Below the pieces are notes generated by a model. The model was not told where the DNA came from and ran no database searches. It worked only from the letters and a program-made list of their open reading frames with translations. Below, piece by piece: positions 6,533-12,990 of a stretch of DNA of 13,122 nt. A program made the position numbers and the translations under genes. This DNA is from JAANXG01 sp049583715. Its GTDB lineage: Bacteria; Pseudomonadota; Gammaproteobacteria; Arenicellales; JAANXG01. The stretch is from positions 1 through 13,122 of the forward strand of contig JBAUWJ010000211.1 in the NCBI GenBank assembly GCA_049583715.1. The letters are read 5' to 3'. Numbering within the stretch: position 1 is the stretch's first letter; every line of letters starts with the position of its first letter.

Positions 6533-8191
6533 CTAAGCGGCGCCATGAGCATCGAGTCCGCAAATGTAGCCCCAGGTCAGGCACGGCCCGAGGGTCGTAC
6601 CGGCGCCGACGGCCTTCGAACCGAATGGGTTGGCCATGACGTTGCCGGCGGCGTAGAGGCCGGGAATCACTTCGCCCTGGTGATTGACCACCCGGCCGCG
6701 GGCATCGGTGCGCGGACCGCCTTTCGTGCCGAGGAAGCTCGCCTTGAAGGGGTAGGCATAAAACGGCGGCTTCTCGATGGTGCCCAGCGTCGGGCTCGGC
6801 TTGTTATCGGGGTCGGCCATGCGGCGCTGGTCCCAATAGGTCTTGCCGCGCCCGAAGTCCCCGTCGACCCCGGCGAGCGCGAAGCGACTGAATCGCTCGG
6901 CCGTCTCCACGAGGCCGTCTGCGTCGACGCCGATCTGCCGTGCAAGCCCCTCGAGCGTCGGATCACTGTAGCGCGTCGCCAGGGCGTTGGTCTTCGGCAA
7001 GGCCAGCGGATACTTGGCGGCGAACTGGCTGTCGTAGATCCGCCACGCCGGCAGGTGCAATGGCTCGCCGGTGTCGGGGTCGCGCTCGTCGAAGGCAAGG
7101 CTGATGTTCATCTCCTTCTCATTGACGAAACGCCGGCCGTGCCGGTTTACGATCATGGAGTGCGGCAGATAGTAGTCGCCGGCGGGGGCGCCCCGCGTCC
7201 GGCCTTCGTAGGGGACCGCCGTCGTGCCGAAAATCAACGCCTGGTCCATCCGTTCCAGCCTGGCGCCGACCTCGGCCGCCATGCGCTGGCCGTCGCCGGT
7301 ATTGGTCGCGGGACTGCCGGTCCACTCGACGGGGCCGGGGAAATACTCGGCCATCATGTCCGTGTTCCACTCGAAGCCGCCGGACGCGAGCACGACCCCC
7401 TTGCGGGCATGCACTTCCAGCGTTTCGTTGTGTCGGGTGATCTCCACCCCCACGACCCGGCCGTCGCGGACGATCAAGCGACGCGCGGGCGCCTCGGCCC
7501 AAAGCTCGCATCCCTTGTCCAGGCAGCCGCGCAGCAAGCCGACGACCAGGGCATTGCCCATCACTCGCCTGCCGGTCACCATCCGGAACAGCATCCGCGG
7601 GCCGAAACGCAGCAGCACCCGATTGGCCCGGGCGTAGAAGTGATGGTCCATGACTTCCTCGTAGTTCAGCCACGGCGAGAACATCGGGCCTCGGATCCGT
7701 TTGCCCCAGGGCCCGAGCGCTGCGGCCGCCAGCGGCCGCGGCGAGACCATGCGGCCGAAGGGCTTGCCGCCCGGTGCCTCGACGTAGGGATCGGGCTCAA
7801 AGCAGGGTGTGAAGCGAAGCGGCGTGCGATCTTCGACGAAGGAGAGCATTTTCGACGCGTGATCGACGAAGGCGGTCCACAGCGGCTCCTCCACCTCCCG
7901 CCAGTCTTGCGGCGCCACGGCGCGGATGTAGTCGAGGGCTTCCTCGCGGGAGTCCGTCGCGCCGATCTCGGCCTGGTGGTGATGGCACGGTATCCAGATG
8001 CCCCCGCCGGACATAGCGGTCGTGCCGCCGACGAGGCCGGACTTCTCGAGCACCAGCACGCGCGATCCGAGCGACCCGGCGGTCAACGCGGCACTCAAAC
8101 CCGCCGCGCCCGATCCGATGACCACCAGGTCGTACTCGTCCGCCGGTGTGCTCATCCGCTGCTGGTCTGGTTGCCTTGGTCGAGTGGCCAT
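6533..8191 (-). CDS. FAD-binding dehydrogenase, 3-ketosteroid dehydrogenase/fumarate reductase flavoprotein family
   Basis: A 552-residue flavoprotein of the FAD_binding_2 family. It has an N-terminal dinucleotide fold (YDLVVIGSGAAGLSAA, 20-35) ending in LVLEK, then GLVGGTTAMSGGGIWIP, the second FAD-contacting block. Near the C-terminus are GTKGG, RGRVVNHQGEVIPGLYAAGN and GAGTTLGPCLTWGYI, the arrangement seen in 3-ketosteroid delta-1/delta-4 dehydrogenases and related 2-enoate reductases. These enzymes insert or remove a C=C bond next to a keto group. The start is uncertain: ATG at 8191 or the internal ATG at 8155 (residue 13, MSTPADEYD), which places the FAD fold at the usual distance from the N-terminus. 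Neither has a good ribosome binding site. No steroid or cholate genes lie nearby, so a steroid substrate should not be assumed. A 618-codon open frame on the opposite strand is a GC-codon artefact. Confidence 0.88.
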   Translation of the reverse strand: MATRPRQPDQQRMSTPADEYDLVVIGSGAAGLSAALTAGSLGSRVLVLEKSGLVGGTTAMSGGGIWIPCHHHQAEIGATDSREEALDYIRAVAPQDWREVEEPLWTAFVDHASKMLSFVEDRTPLRFTPCFEPDPYVEAPGGKPFGRMVSPRPLAAAALGPWGKRIRGPMFSPWLNYEEVMDHHFYARANRVLLRFGPRMLFRMVTGRRVMGNALVVGLLRGCLDKGCELWAEAPARRLIVRDGRVVGVEITRHNETLEVHARKGVVLASGGFEWNTDMMAEYFPGPVEWTGSPATNTGDGQRMAAEVGARLERMDQALIFGTTAVPYEGRTRGAPAGDYYLPHSMIVNRHGRRFVNEKEMNISLAFDERDPDTGEPLHLPAWRIYDSQFAAKYPLALPKTNALATRYSDPTLEGLARQIGVDADGLVETAERFSRFALAGVDGDFGRGKTYWDQRRMADPDNKPSPTLGTIEKPPFYAYPFKASFLGTKGGPRTDARGRVVNHQGEVIPGLYAAGNVMANPFGSKAVGAGTTLGPCLTWGYICGLDAHGAA

Positions 8192-8372
8192 GATCCAAGA
8201 CTACCCGAGAGGCAGTGTGAAGGCGAGGAGACGGGCGAGCGTACTACCACCACCGACCGCGAACAGACTCGGTCCGGATATATGTACAACGAAGACCGCC
8301 CGCATGACGCATTAGACGTGCCGCCTGTTGTCTGCTCCAACCAAATGCTGGAAAACTCCGGTCTCGAGCTGT

Positions 8373-9005
8373 CTACTTGACGGGAAAGCTTACGAAGCGT
8401 GTTGTCATGCGTATAACAAGGCTTTTTATTCTTCCGGACAATAGCACATTCGATGCGCTCTTATGTCTTCTGCTTCTGGCCTTGTTGGCATGCGGGAATG
8501 CAATATCCGGAATATCGATTCCCAGAAAAGGGCATAGTTTTCTCCATCCATCTCCCTTGGCCAGATCCATTACAAGTAAGTCTTGTGGACGATCCCTGAA
8601 ATATCGCAGCGCCGCGTTGTTATGTTCTTCAAATCGTTTGACATAAATATCCTCGTTACCCTCCGGGCATCCAGCACCATATATCCATTTTCGCATTGCT
8701 GTTTCCTTACGGCCGAAATGCTCAACTTGACTCTTTATCCAGGATTCCGGATCTCTTAGCATCAATATGAACTTACTACCCGGAAATTCTTTATCCAGCT
8801 CCTTATAGATTATTGGCCACGGATTATCTTGGAACGCATCGAAATTCCTAGCCAATGCGCAGGCCATAGGGACCGCGTTCTTTTCAATGTTCGGATCACT
8901 TACTCCAAAGGGCCCGGTTACTCGATAGCCGAATTGTTCCAAAGCCACGGCAAGACTGGTCGTACCGGTTTTGTGGAAGCCTATACAGAAAACTTTGGTC
9001 CTCAT
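8373..9005 (-). CDS. Sulfotransferase family protein (Sulfotransfer_4-like)
   Basis: A 210-residue cytosolic PAPS-dependent sulfotransferase. The 5'-phosphosulfate loop is at the N-terminus: CIGFHKTGTTSL (7-18). The 3'-phosphate site reads LRDPESWIKSQ (83-93). DAFQDNPWPIIYKELD and HFGRKETAMRKWIYG are characteristic blocks of a bacterial and eukaryotic subfamily annotated as PF17784. VMDLAKGDGWRKLCPFLG closes the core. The start is the ATG at 9003-9005 with AAGG a few bases upstream. The gene is much AT-richer than the genes to its left (26 of 60 bases are G or C at 8401-8460) and uses codons such as AGG and ATA early on. This suggests recent transfer. The acceptor molecule is unknown; a glycan, lipid or small metabolite are all possible. 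Confidence 0.9.
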   Translation of the reverse strand: MRTKVFCIGFHKTGTTSLAVALEQFGYRVTGPFGVSDPNIEKNAVPMACALARNFDAFQDNPWPIIYKELDKEFPGSKFILMLRDPESWIKSQVEHFGRKETAMRKWIYGAGCPEGNEDIYVKRFEEHNNAALRYFRDRPQDLLVMDLAKGDGWRKLCPFLGIDIPDIAFPHANKARSRRHKSASNVLLSGRIKSLVIRMTTRFVSFPVK

Positions 9006-9098
9006 GGTAGCGCCTTAGTGTTGATGCATAACACCAGCGCTCCGCCGCGTCAGTCTGCAGCGAACAGGGCAGAGCTGGTGGGTGGGGCATTCGGAAGA

Positions 9099-9121
9099 GC
9101 CGGGTTCAAGAGTAACCCGGC
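9099..9121. other. Perfect hairpin between the two sulfotransferase genes
   Basis: GCCGGGTT at 9099-9106 pairs with AACCCGGC at 9114-9121 around a 7-base loop. On the minus strand it lies downstream of the second sulfotransferase (stop at 9259) and is followed by CTCTTCC rather than a T-run, so it could be a weak terminator. A second stem, TTTCGC/GCGAAA (9138-9143 and 9151-9156), is next to it. Together they occupy much of the 253-base spacer. Confidence 0.5.
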
Positions 9122-9258
9122 CATCTCCCGGCTCGGGTTTCGCACTCCGGGCGAAAATCCCATGAACTGTGTGACTGATGTCCATGAATTCCGATTGCGC
9201 TTAAGATTCAGTGTACCAGATGCCCGAAAGCCGCCAATATGATTTTTGAATTTGTGGA

Positions 9259-10086
9259 TTACCAATTGTTGTCGGTTTCATATCCGAGCTGAACAAGGAC
9301 ATCCCCGAACCTGTCGAGAAACGCTTCCTTATGCTGTACACTGAAGTACCTTCTCCATTTCGTCGTGCGTGGAGAGGATACGTGGGGCATGTTCTCGATT
9401 TCCTGGGGCGATTTTCTTCCCAAGTCATGCCGTACGGCGACCTTCAGACCGACATCAGTTGCCGATTTGGAAAACCCGATGTGCGCGAATATCCTTCGAA
9501 GAGTGCCATCATAGTCATTCATCAAGTTCTCAAATGTAATCTCAAGTATATTGGGCATGTTGTACTTCCATTCCATCATGCTTTCTATGGTCCAGGCTCC
9601 ATGGTTGTCCATTTCGAACATCAATCCACGTTCCTGAGATATCTGCAAGAGATTCTCCTGGTACGACTTGCCAGCCAGAGACTTCAGGTAGCTCACTTTC
9701 CACTCTCGGGGGCGATGCTCTTGTGAAGAGGGTACGCGCGGGCGTCTGATCGGTGGTGTCAGACTGAAGTCCGTATTGATACACCATTGCTCCGTTGTAC
9801 GACGATGATAGAGGTAGCCCGAAACAATTACGTCCCTGGGATCTCTGACAATATGGACGCCAACGAACGGTTTCGATATCCGAGAAACATCGATAAGCGA
9901 ATGGCGAAACAGGATCACATCAGCATCTGCTGGTACCTGTGTTTGTTTCCCGCTGCAACCCCTGAATCTCAAATGGTTGGCTGCACAGATTTCGCTGAAA
10001 GCTTTCGTAAGCAACTTTGTGCCCGCTTTGTGATAACAGAAGAGGCATATGGGAATTGATCTTGACCTTCCCTTGAATGATTTCAT
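9259..10086 (-). CDS. Sulfotransferase domain protein (Sulfotransfer_1-like)
   Basis: A 275-residue sulfotransferase of a different branch from its neighbour. The PAPS 5'-phosphosulfate loop appears as LFCYHKAGTKLL (15-26), a variant of the usual PKSGT with His and Ala. The 3'-phosphate motif is well kept: IVRDPRDVIVSGYLYH (79-94). EITFENLMNDYDGTLRRIFAHIGF and the C-terminal RRYFSVQHKEAFLDRFGD match the later conserved blocks of cytosolic sulfotransferases and resemble the GxxGxxK-region layout. I chose the ATG at 10084-10086 because GGGAG lies 4 bases upstream and the PAPS loop then falls at the N-terminus. The frame stays open another 165 codons upstream, but that part is arginine-rich and unlike any family I know. 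Base composition is low in GC, as in the neighbouring sulfotransferase. The acceptor is unknown. Confidence 0.88.
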   Translation of the reverse strand: MKSFKGRSRSIPICLFCYHKAGTKLLTKAFSEICAANHLRFRGCSGKQTQVPADADVILFRHSLIDVSRISKPFVGVHIVRDPRDVIVSGYLYHRRTTEQWCINTDFSLTPPIRRPRVPSSQEHRPREWKVSYLKSLAGKSYQENLLQISQERGLMFEMDNHGAWTIESMMEWKYNMPNILEITFENLMNDYDGTLRRIFAHIGFSKSATDVGLKVAVRHDLGRKSPQEIENMPHVSSPRTTKWRRYFSVQHKEAFLDRFGDVLVQLGYETDNNW

Positions 10087-10090
10087 GTTA

Positions 10091-10095
10091 CTCCC
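10091..10095 (-). promoter_or_regulatory. Ribosome binding site that sets the start of the second sulfotransferase
   Basis: Read on the minus strand, GGCGGGAG ends 4 bases before the ATG at 10086. This supports the short 275-residue protein over a 440-residue version starting at 10581. Confidence 0.75.
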
Positions 10096-10560
10096 GCCTT
10101 GACTTTCGTAGCTCTCGTTCACCCGTTGTCTGCCAGGCTGACTGGATATCCGGGGTCTATATTTGTAGATCGGCTGGACATATCGGGATTGGGGCTTAAG
10201 ACGCAGGCCGTGGACACGGGTCGTTTGGGCTACCACCAATTGACGGACACGTTGAACAACTGGTTCAAGCTTGCGCTGCACCCCGATCCACCATCGCCGC
10301 CGGTCCTCCCGCCACCGGTGGCCGCGATGCTGATGACAATAGCGCTGGCCGGGATGGGAAACGATGGATTCGAGATGTTGAACGTCTGGGAACCGCTCGT
10401 AGTATAGCTCAGACCACAGCTTCCTGGCGCGCTCCTTGTCCGCGGGGATGCTCGATGTGACCGTGTTCGCCTGTTCCCGTGACGGCGGTAGTGGAACTTG
10501 CCGGAGTTCGGCGCGAACTGCGCTATTTGAGTCGCGGCTCGTAAACAGTAAAGGCACGCC

Positions 10561-10576
10561 CTCGCACGCATGCGAG
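10561..10576 (-). terminator. Possible terminator hairpin after the spermidine-synthase-like gene
   Basis: CTCGCA and TGCGAG form a 6-bp stem with a 4-base loop. On the minus strand it is followed after a few bases by GCCTTTACTGTTTA, a T-containing but interrupted tail. It is weak as an intrinsic terminator. Confidence 0.35.
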
Positions 10577-10619
10577 CGCATGGGCCGGCAGGGGCTTTCT
10601 CACACCCCGCGACTCGGCG

Positions 10620-11357
10620 TCAAGAGCCGACCCGCGCCACATAGACCGTACTGGCCGACTCGCCGCCGGTGTACGGGTTGTGGAATGTTACCCGGTGGGT
10701 CTGAGACTCGGCGAACACGCTTTGCAGGCTTTGTTCAAAACCGACGTCCGGCCGGTCGTTCGACCATAGTCCAAAGACTCCGCCGGGTCTCAGGTGCGCG
10801 GCGGCATGGCGCAGGCCAGCGGGGTCATAGAAGCGTTCGTTGCCTTCGTCCAGCCAGTGGTGCGGCGAGTGGTCGATGTCCACGAGCAGGGCGTCGAAGC
10901 GCCGGCCGGGCGACTTCACATCGAGGCCGCGTTCGGGATCGGCGACCAGGACGAAGAAGTCGCCCTGCAACAGCCGGCAGCGGAGATCACCCGTCAAGCA
11001 CCCGCCCAGCGGGACCAGGCGGCGCCGGTGCCAGTCGATCACGTCTTCGAGGTACTCGATCACGACGAGCGAGCGCACGTTCTCGTGGTGCAGCACGGCT
11101 TCGGCCGTATAGCCGAGCCCCAGGCCGCCCACCGCCACGTCCAAGGGTCCATCCGGCAGCATGGCCAGGGCGAGGTCCGCCAGCGCGATCTCGCCGTCGG
11201 TGAACAGGCTCGACATCAGAAACTCGTCGCCGAGCTTGATCTCGTGGATATCCCGGCCCGGGAAACGGGGGTCCGTCCGGCGGCGCAGAACCAGCTCGCC
11301 AAGCGGCGTCGGACGATAATCGAGCTCTTCGAAATCCATAACCATCGTAGTCGGCAT
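10620..11357 (-). CDS. Spermidine synthase-like protein (SAM-fold, polyamine aminopropyltransferase family)
   Basis: A 245-residue cytosolic Rossmann-fold protein. The nucleotide-binding motif is DVAVGGLGLGYTAEAVL (73-89), followed by an acidic residue at the end of the next strand (VVIEYLEDVI, E101) that would bind the ribose of the cosubstrate. FDALLVDIDHSPHHWLDEG occupies the position of the active-site Asp loop of spermidine synthases, where VDxxDP is usual; here His-Ser-Pro replaces part of it. GLRHAAAHLRPGGVFGLWSND and the final STVYVA strand complete the fold. It is shorter than true SpeE (about 280 residues) because most of the N-terminal beta domain is reduced. Whether it makes a polyamine, or is a methyltransferase-like relative, is open. 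The start is ATG at 11355-11357; in-frame ATGs follow 4 and 6 codons later. It is divergent from the beta-helix gene. Confidence 0.85.
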   Translation of the reverse strand: MPTTMVMDFEELDYRPTPLGELVLRRRTDPRFPGRDIHEIKLGDEFLMSSLFTDGEIALADLALAMLPDGPLDVAVGGLGLGYTAEAVLHHENVRSLVVIEYLEDVIDWHRRRLVPLGGCLTGDLRCRLLQGDFFVLVADPERGLDVKSPGRRFDALLVDIDHSPHHWLDEGNERFYDPAGLRHAAAHLRPGGVFGLWSNDRPDVGFEQSLQSVFAESQTHRVTFHNPYTGGESASTVYVARVGS

Positions 11358-11558
11358 TCAGGCCGACATGTCGCGATAGATCCAGATCAACAGCTTTGCA
11401 CTCGATGTCACCATCAGTGGGCCTTCGCGGGTCGGCCTTACAGTTTCGTGGACAGTATACCGAACTCCTTCGACGAGACCTCTACCCGCGGCACAGACAA
11501 TCTCGTACATCTAATGCCCGGCCGCGCCGTTGTTGAGTCGGCTCCGGACGAAGCGGTC

Positions 11559-11589
11559 CGCCTAAACACCGGGGTCACCGATTTAGGCG
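11559..11589. repeat. Inverted repeat CGCCTAAA/TTTAGGCG
   Basis: CGCCTAAA at 11559-11566 is perfectly complementary to TTTAGGCG at 11582-11589 around a 15-base spacer. It could be a hairpin or an operator for a dimeric regulator. Confidence 0.6.
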
Positions 11590-11596
11590 AGTTGGT

Positions 11597-11623
11597 GGTC
11601 CGCTCTCGGTCGCTGAGCGGACC
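11597..11623. repeat. Inverted repeat GGTCCGCT/AGCGGACC
   Basis: GGTCCGCT at 11597-11604 pairs perfectly with AGCGGACC at 11616-11623 across 11 bases. It follows the previous inverted repeat by 7 bases, so the two could form tandem stem-loops in RNA from either strand. Confidence 0.6.
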
Positions 11624-11780
11624 TTCGGTTCGAGACTCCCGACCGGCCGTTTGCAACTCGAAGCGGACATCCAAGCCGGGTGCTCTTCTGCCTGCCGCCC
11701 GGTTCGAACCCGTTCGCCCCGAGCGATAAGCCTTGAGCCCATGGTTCCACAGGCGTACCTCAAGAAGCCGTAGAGCGGAA

Positions 11781-11798
11781 AGACCGATCCGCCGGTCT
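11781..11798. repeat. Inverted repeat AGACCG/CGGTCT upstream of the beta-helix gene
   Basis: A 6-bp perfect stem (11781-11786 with 11793-11798) and a 6-base loop lie about 85 bases before the GTG start. No T-run follows. Confidence 0.45.
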
Positions 11799-11811
11799 CA
11801 AACAGTCTTGT

Positions 11812-11831
11812 TCTGTGACTCTTCGCACAGA
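11812..11831. repeat. Inverted repeat TCTGTG/CACAGA upstream of the beta-helix gene
   Basis: TCTGTG at 11812-11817 and CACAGA at 11826-11831 flank 8 bases. It sits about 50 bases before the start codon, where an operator or 5' leader hairpin could act. Confidence 0.45.
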
Positions 11832-11872
11832 CAGTTCCGGCGGTACGTGGCGATGGTCTGCCCAAGAACGAG

Positions 11873-11879
11873 AGGAGGT
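11873..11879 (+). promoter_or_regulatory. Strong ribosome binding site of the beta-helix gene
   Basis: AGGAGGT is a full match to the anti-Shine-Dalgarno sequence and lies 4 bases before GTG at 11884. It selects this start, at which a signal peptide begins, over the in-frame start at 11815. Confidence 0.85.
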
Positions 11880-11883
11880 CATC

Positions 11884-12816
11884 GTGAAAACAAGAGCCTT
11901 TGCAGTCGGATGCCTTGCTTCACTGGTGCTATCTTCCCCGGCGATGGTGTACGCCGGACCGGGGGGACCCTGCAAACCGATCAACTCGCTCCCTGCGACG
12001 ATCACGAGTAGCGGTATATATTGCCTCGCCAAGGATCTCTCGACGTCAATCAGTGGTGCGACGGATGCCGCGATCCGCATCAACGCGGATGATGTGGTCC
12101 TGGATCTGCAGCAGCACGTTCTGGACGGCTCGTCCGCCGATACCGCCAGCACTCTGGCGACGGGAATCTTGGCGCAGGACCGGAGCAACATCACCGTGCG
12201 CAATGGCACGATACGCGGATTCGGTTCCGCCATACGATTGCAGGATACTGCCGCGCCTTACGACGACACGGGCGGTCACCTGGTCACTGGTGTGCGGGTG
12301 GAAGGAAGCGCTGCTTTCGGTATCGGCGTTATTGGACGCGGCAACCGCGTTGTGAACAACCTCGTTCTGAACACGGGTGGAGCCACATTGCCGTCCGGCT
12401 ACGGTGATGAGATGAGTGGTATAAGTTGGGGTGGTCCCGATGCCAGGATTGTGGGGAACGACATCATCAACGTCCATAATACCACCGAGGAGTCGACGTG
12501 GGGCATCGCAGCCACCGGGACACCCGGCACTTCCGTCGCGGGCTCTGTCATAGAAGACAATCGTATCTCAGACCTCTCGGCGACAATACCGCCGTACGGC
12601 GTCACCGGCATCGGGGTGGATACCCCTGGTATAACCTTCGATGGAACGGTGATCGCCGACAACACGATCACCTATGGCACTCCCGCGGGCACAACGGGAT
12701 ACGGCATCGCCCTTGGTGTGGGCGCCCTCTGTCGCAACAATACGATCTTCAAATTTCCGAGCGGGATATCATCAGCGGCGTGTACTGACGGCGGAGGAAA
12801 CTTCTATAGCCCGTGA
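11884..12816 (+). CDS. Secreted right-handed parallel beta-helix repeat protein
   Basis: A 310-residue exported protein. Residues 1-24 form a Sec signal peptide: basic start VKTR, hydrophobic FAVGCLASLVLSS, cleavage after VYA. The mature part opens with GGPCKPINSLPATITSSGIYCLAKDLS, a Cys-pair N-cap seen in a family of bacterial beta-helix proteins. Repeated short strands follow: DDVVLDLQQHVLDGS, NITVRNGTIRGFGSAIRL, VTGVRVEGSAAFGIGV, NRVVNNLVLNTGG, ARIVGNDIINV, VIEDNRISDL, VIADNTITYG and CRNNTIFKF. These are PbH1-type coils with Asn/Gly at turns. No catalytic set of a pectate lyase or other polysaccharide-active enzyme can be identified, so substrate binding or surface structure is as likely as catalysis. 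The last residues (CTDGGGNFYSP) form a C-cap with a third Cys. The gene stands alone, with its own strong ribosome binding site. Confidence 0.88.
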   Translation: MKTRAFAVGCLASLVLSSPAMVYAGPGGPCKPINSLPATITSSGIYCLAKDLSTSISGATDAAIRINADDVVLDLQQHVLDGSSADTASTLATGILAQDRSNITVRNGTIRGFGSAIRLQDTAAPYDDTGGHLVTGVRVEGSAAFGIGVIGRGNRVVNNLVLNTGGATLPSGYGDEMSGISWGGPDARIVGNDIINVHNTTEESTWGIAATGTPGTSVAGSVIEDNRISDLSATIPPYGVTGIGVDTPGITFDGTVIADNTITYGTPAGTTGYGIALGVGALCRNNTIFKFPSGISSAACTDGGGNFYSP

Positions 12817-12990
12817 AGATCGACGGACCTTAGGAAGGTGCAGTCCATCTGATTTGAGCGCCGTGTCCGAAGATCCCGGGGTCTCTATCCACTCGACAGG
12901 GCCGTCAGGCAGGATGAACAGGCAGCCCGGCGTGTTTTCTCCAGCGCAGCCATCATAATTTCAGCTTCACCGACGGCACTGGTGGGCCCG

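Larger units (their letters stand above)
10087..10619. other. 533-base stretch without a recognisable gene
   Basis: The region lies between the second sulfotransferase and the spermidine-synthase-like gene. Open frames exist on the minus strand (from 10581, in frame with the sulfotransferase, and 10230-10571) and on the plus strand (10099-10407). None has a good ribosome binding site, a recognisable motif or natural-looking composition; the minus-strand one is rich in Arg and Gln. Near its right end, CTCGCA (10561-10566) and TGCGAG (10571-10576) form a small hairpin 44 bases past the stop at 10620. It may hold the promoter of the sulfotransferase gene and could include a decayed gene, but I cannot show either. 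Confidence 0.5.
11358..11883. other. 526-base divergent intergenic region with several inverted repeats
   Basis: The region separates the start of the spermidine-synthase-like gene (-) from the beta-helix gene (+). I see no coding frame with motifs. It holds at least four perfect inverted repeats, listed separately, and scattered variants of GCGGTCCG/GCGGACC. Promoters for both flanking genes should lie here, but no pair of boxes stands out. Confidence 0.6.

Noticed and set aside
8270..8300. TTGTAC/ATATAT promoter-like bases upstream of the KstD-like gene (minus strand)
   Set aside because: Box quality and spacing are poor; not distinguishable from chance in an AT-richer patch.
6524..8380. 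618-codon plus-strand open frame opposite the KstD-like gene
   Set aside because: Its protein is Arg/Gly/His-rich with no motif. The minus strand has a full-length, motif-complete flavoprotein. Long antisense frames are common in GC-rich genes.
9259..10581. 440-residue version of the second sulfotransferase
   Set aside because: The extra 165 residues resemble no known domain, and a GGGAG ribosome binding site with the PAPS loop at the N-terminus supports the start at 10086.
11690..11725. tRNA T-arm-like GGTTCGAACC sequence
   Set aside because: The flanking bases do not form the 5-bp T stem, and no acceptor, D or anticodon arms can be drawn. It is only a TTCGAA palindrome.
11732..11760. TTGAGC with TACCTC 17 bases later as a promoter for the beta-helix gene
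   Set aside because: The -10 candidate matches the consensus at too few positions.
11438..11865. Minus-strand open frames in the divergent intergenic region
   Set aside because: No ribosome binding site or domain. The sequence is dominated by inverted repeats, which explains the open frames better.
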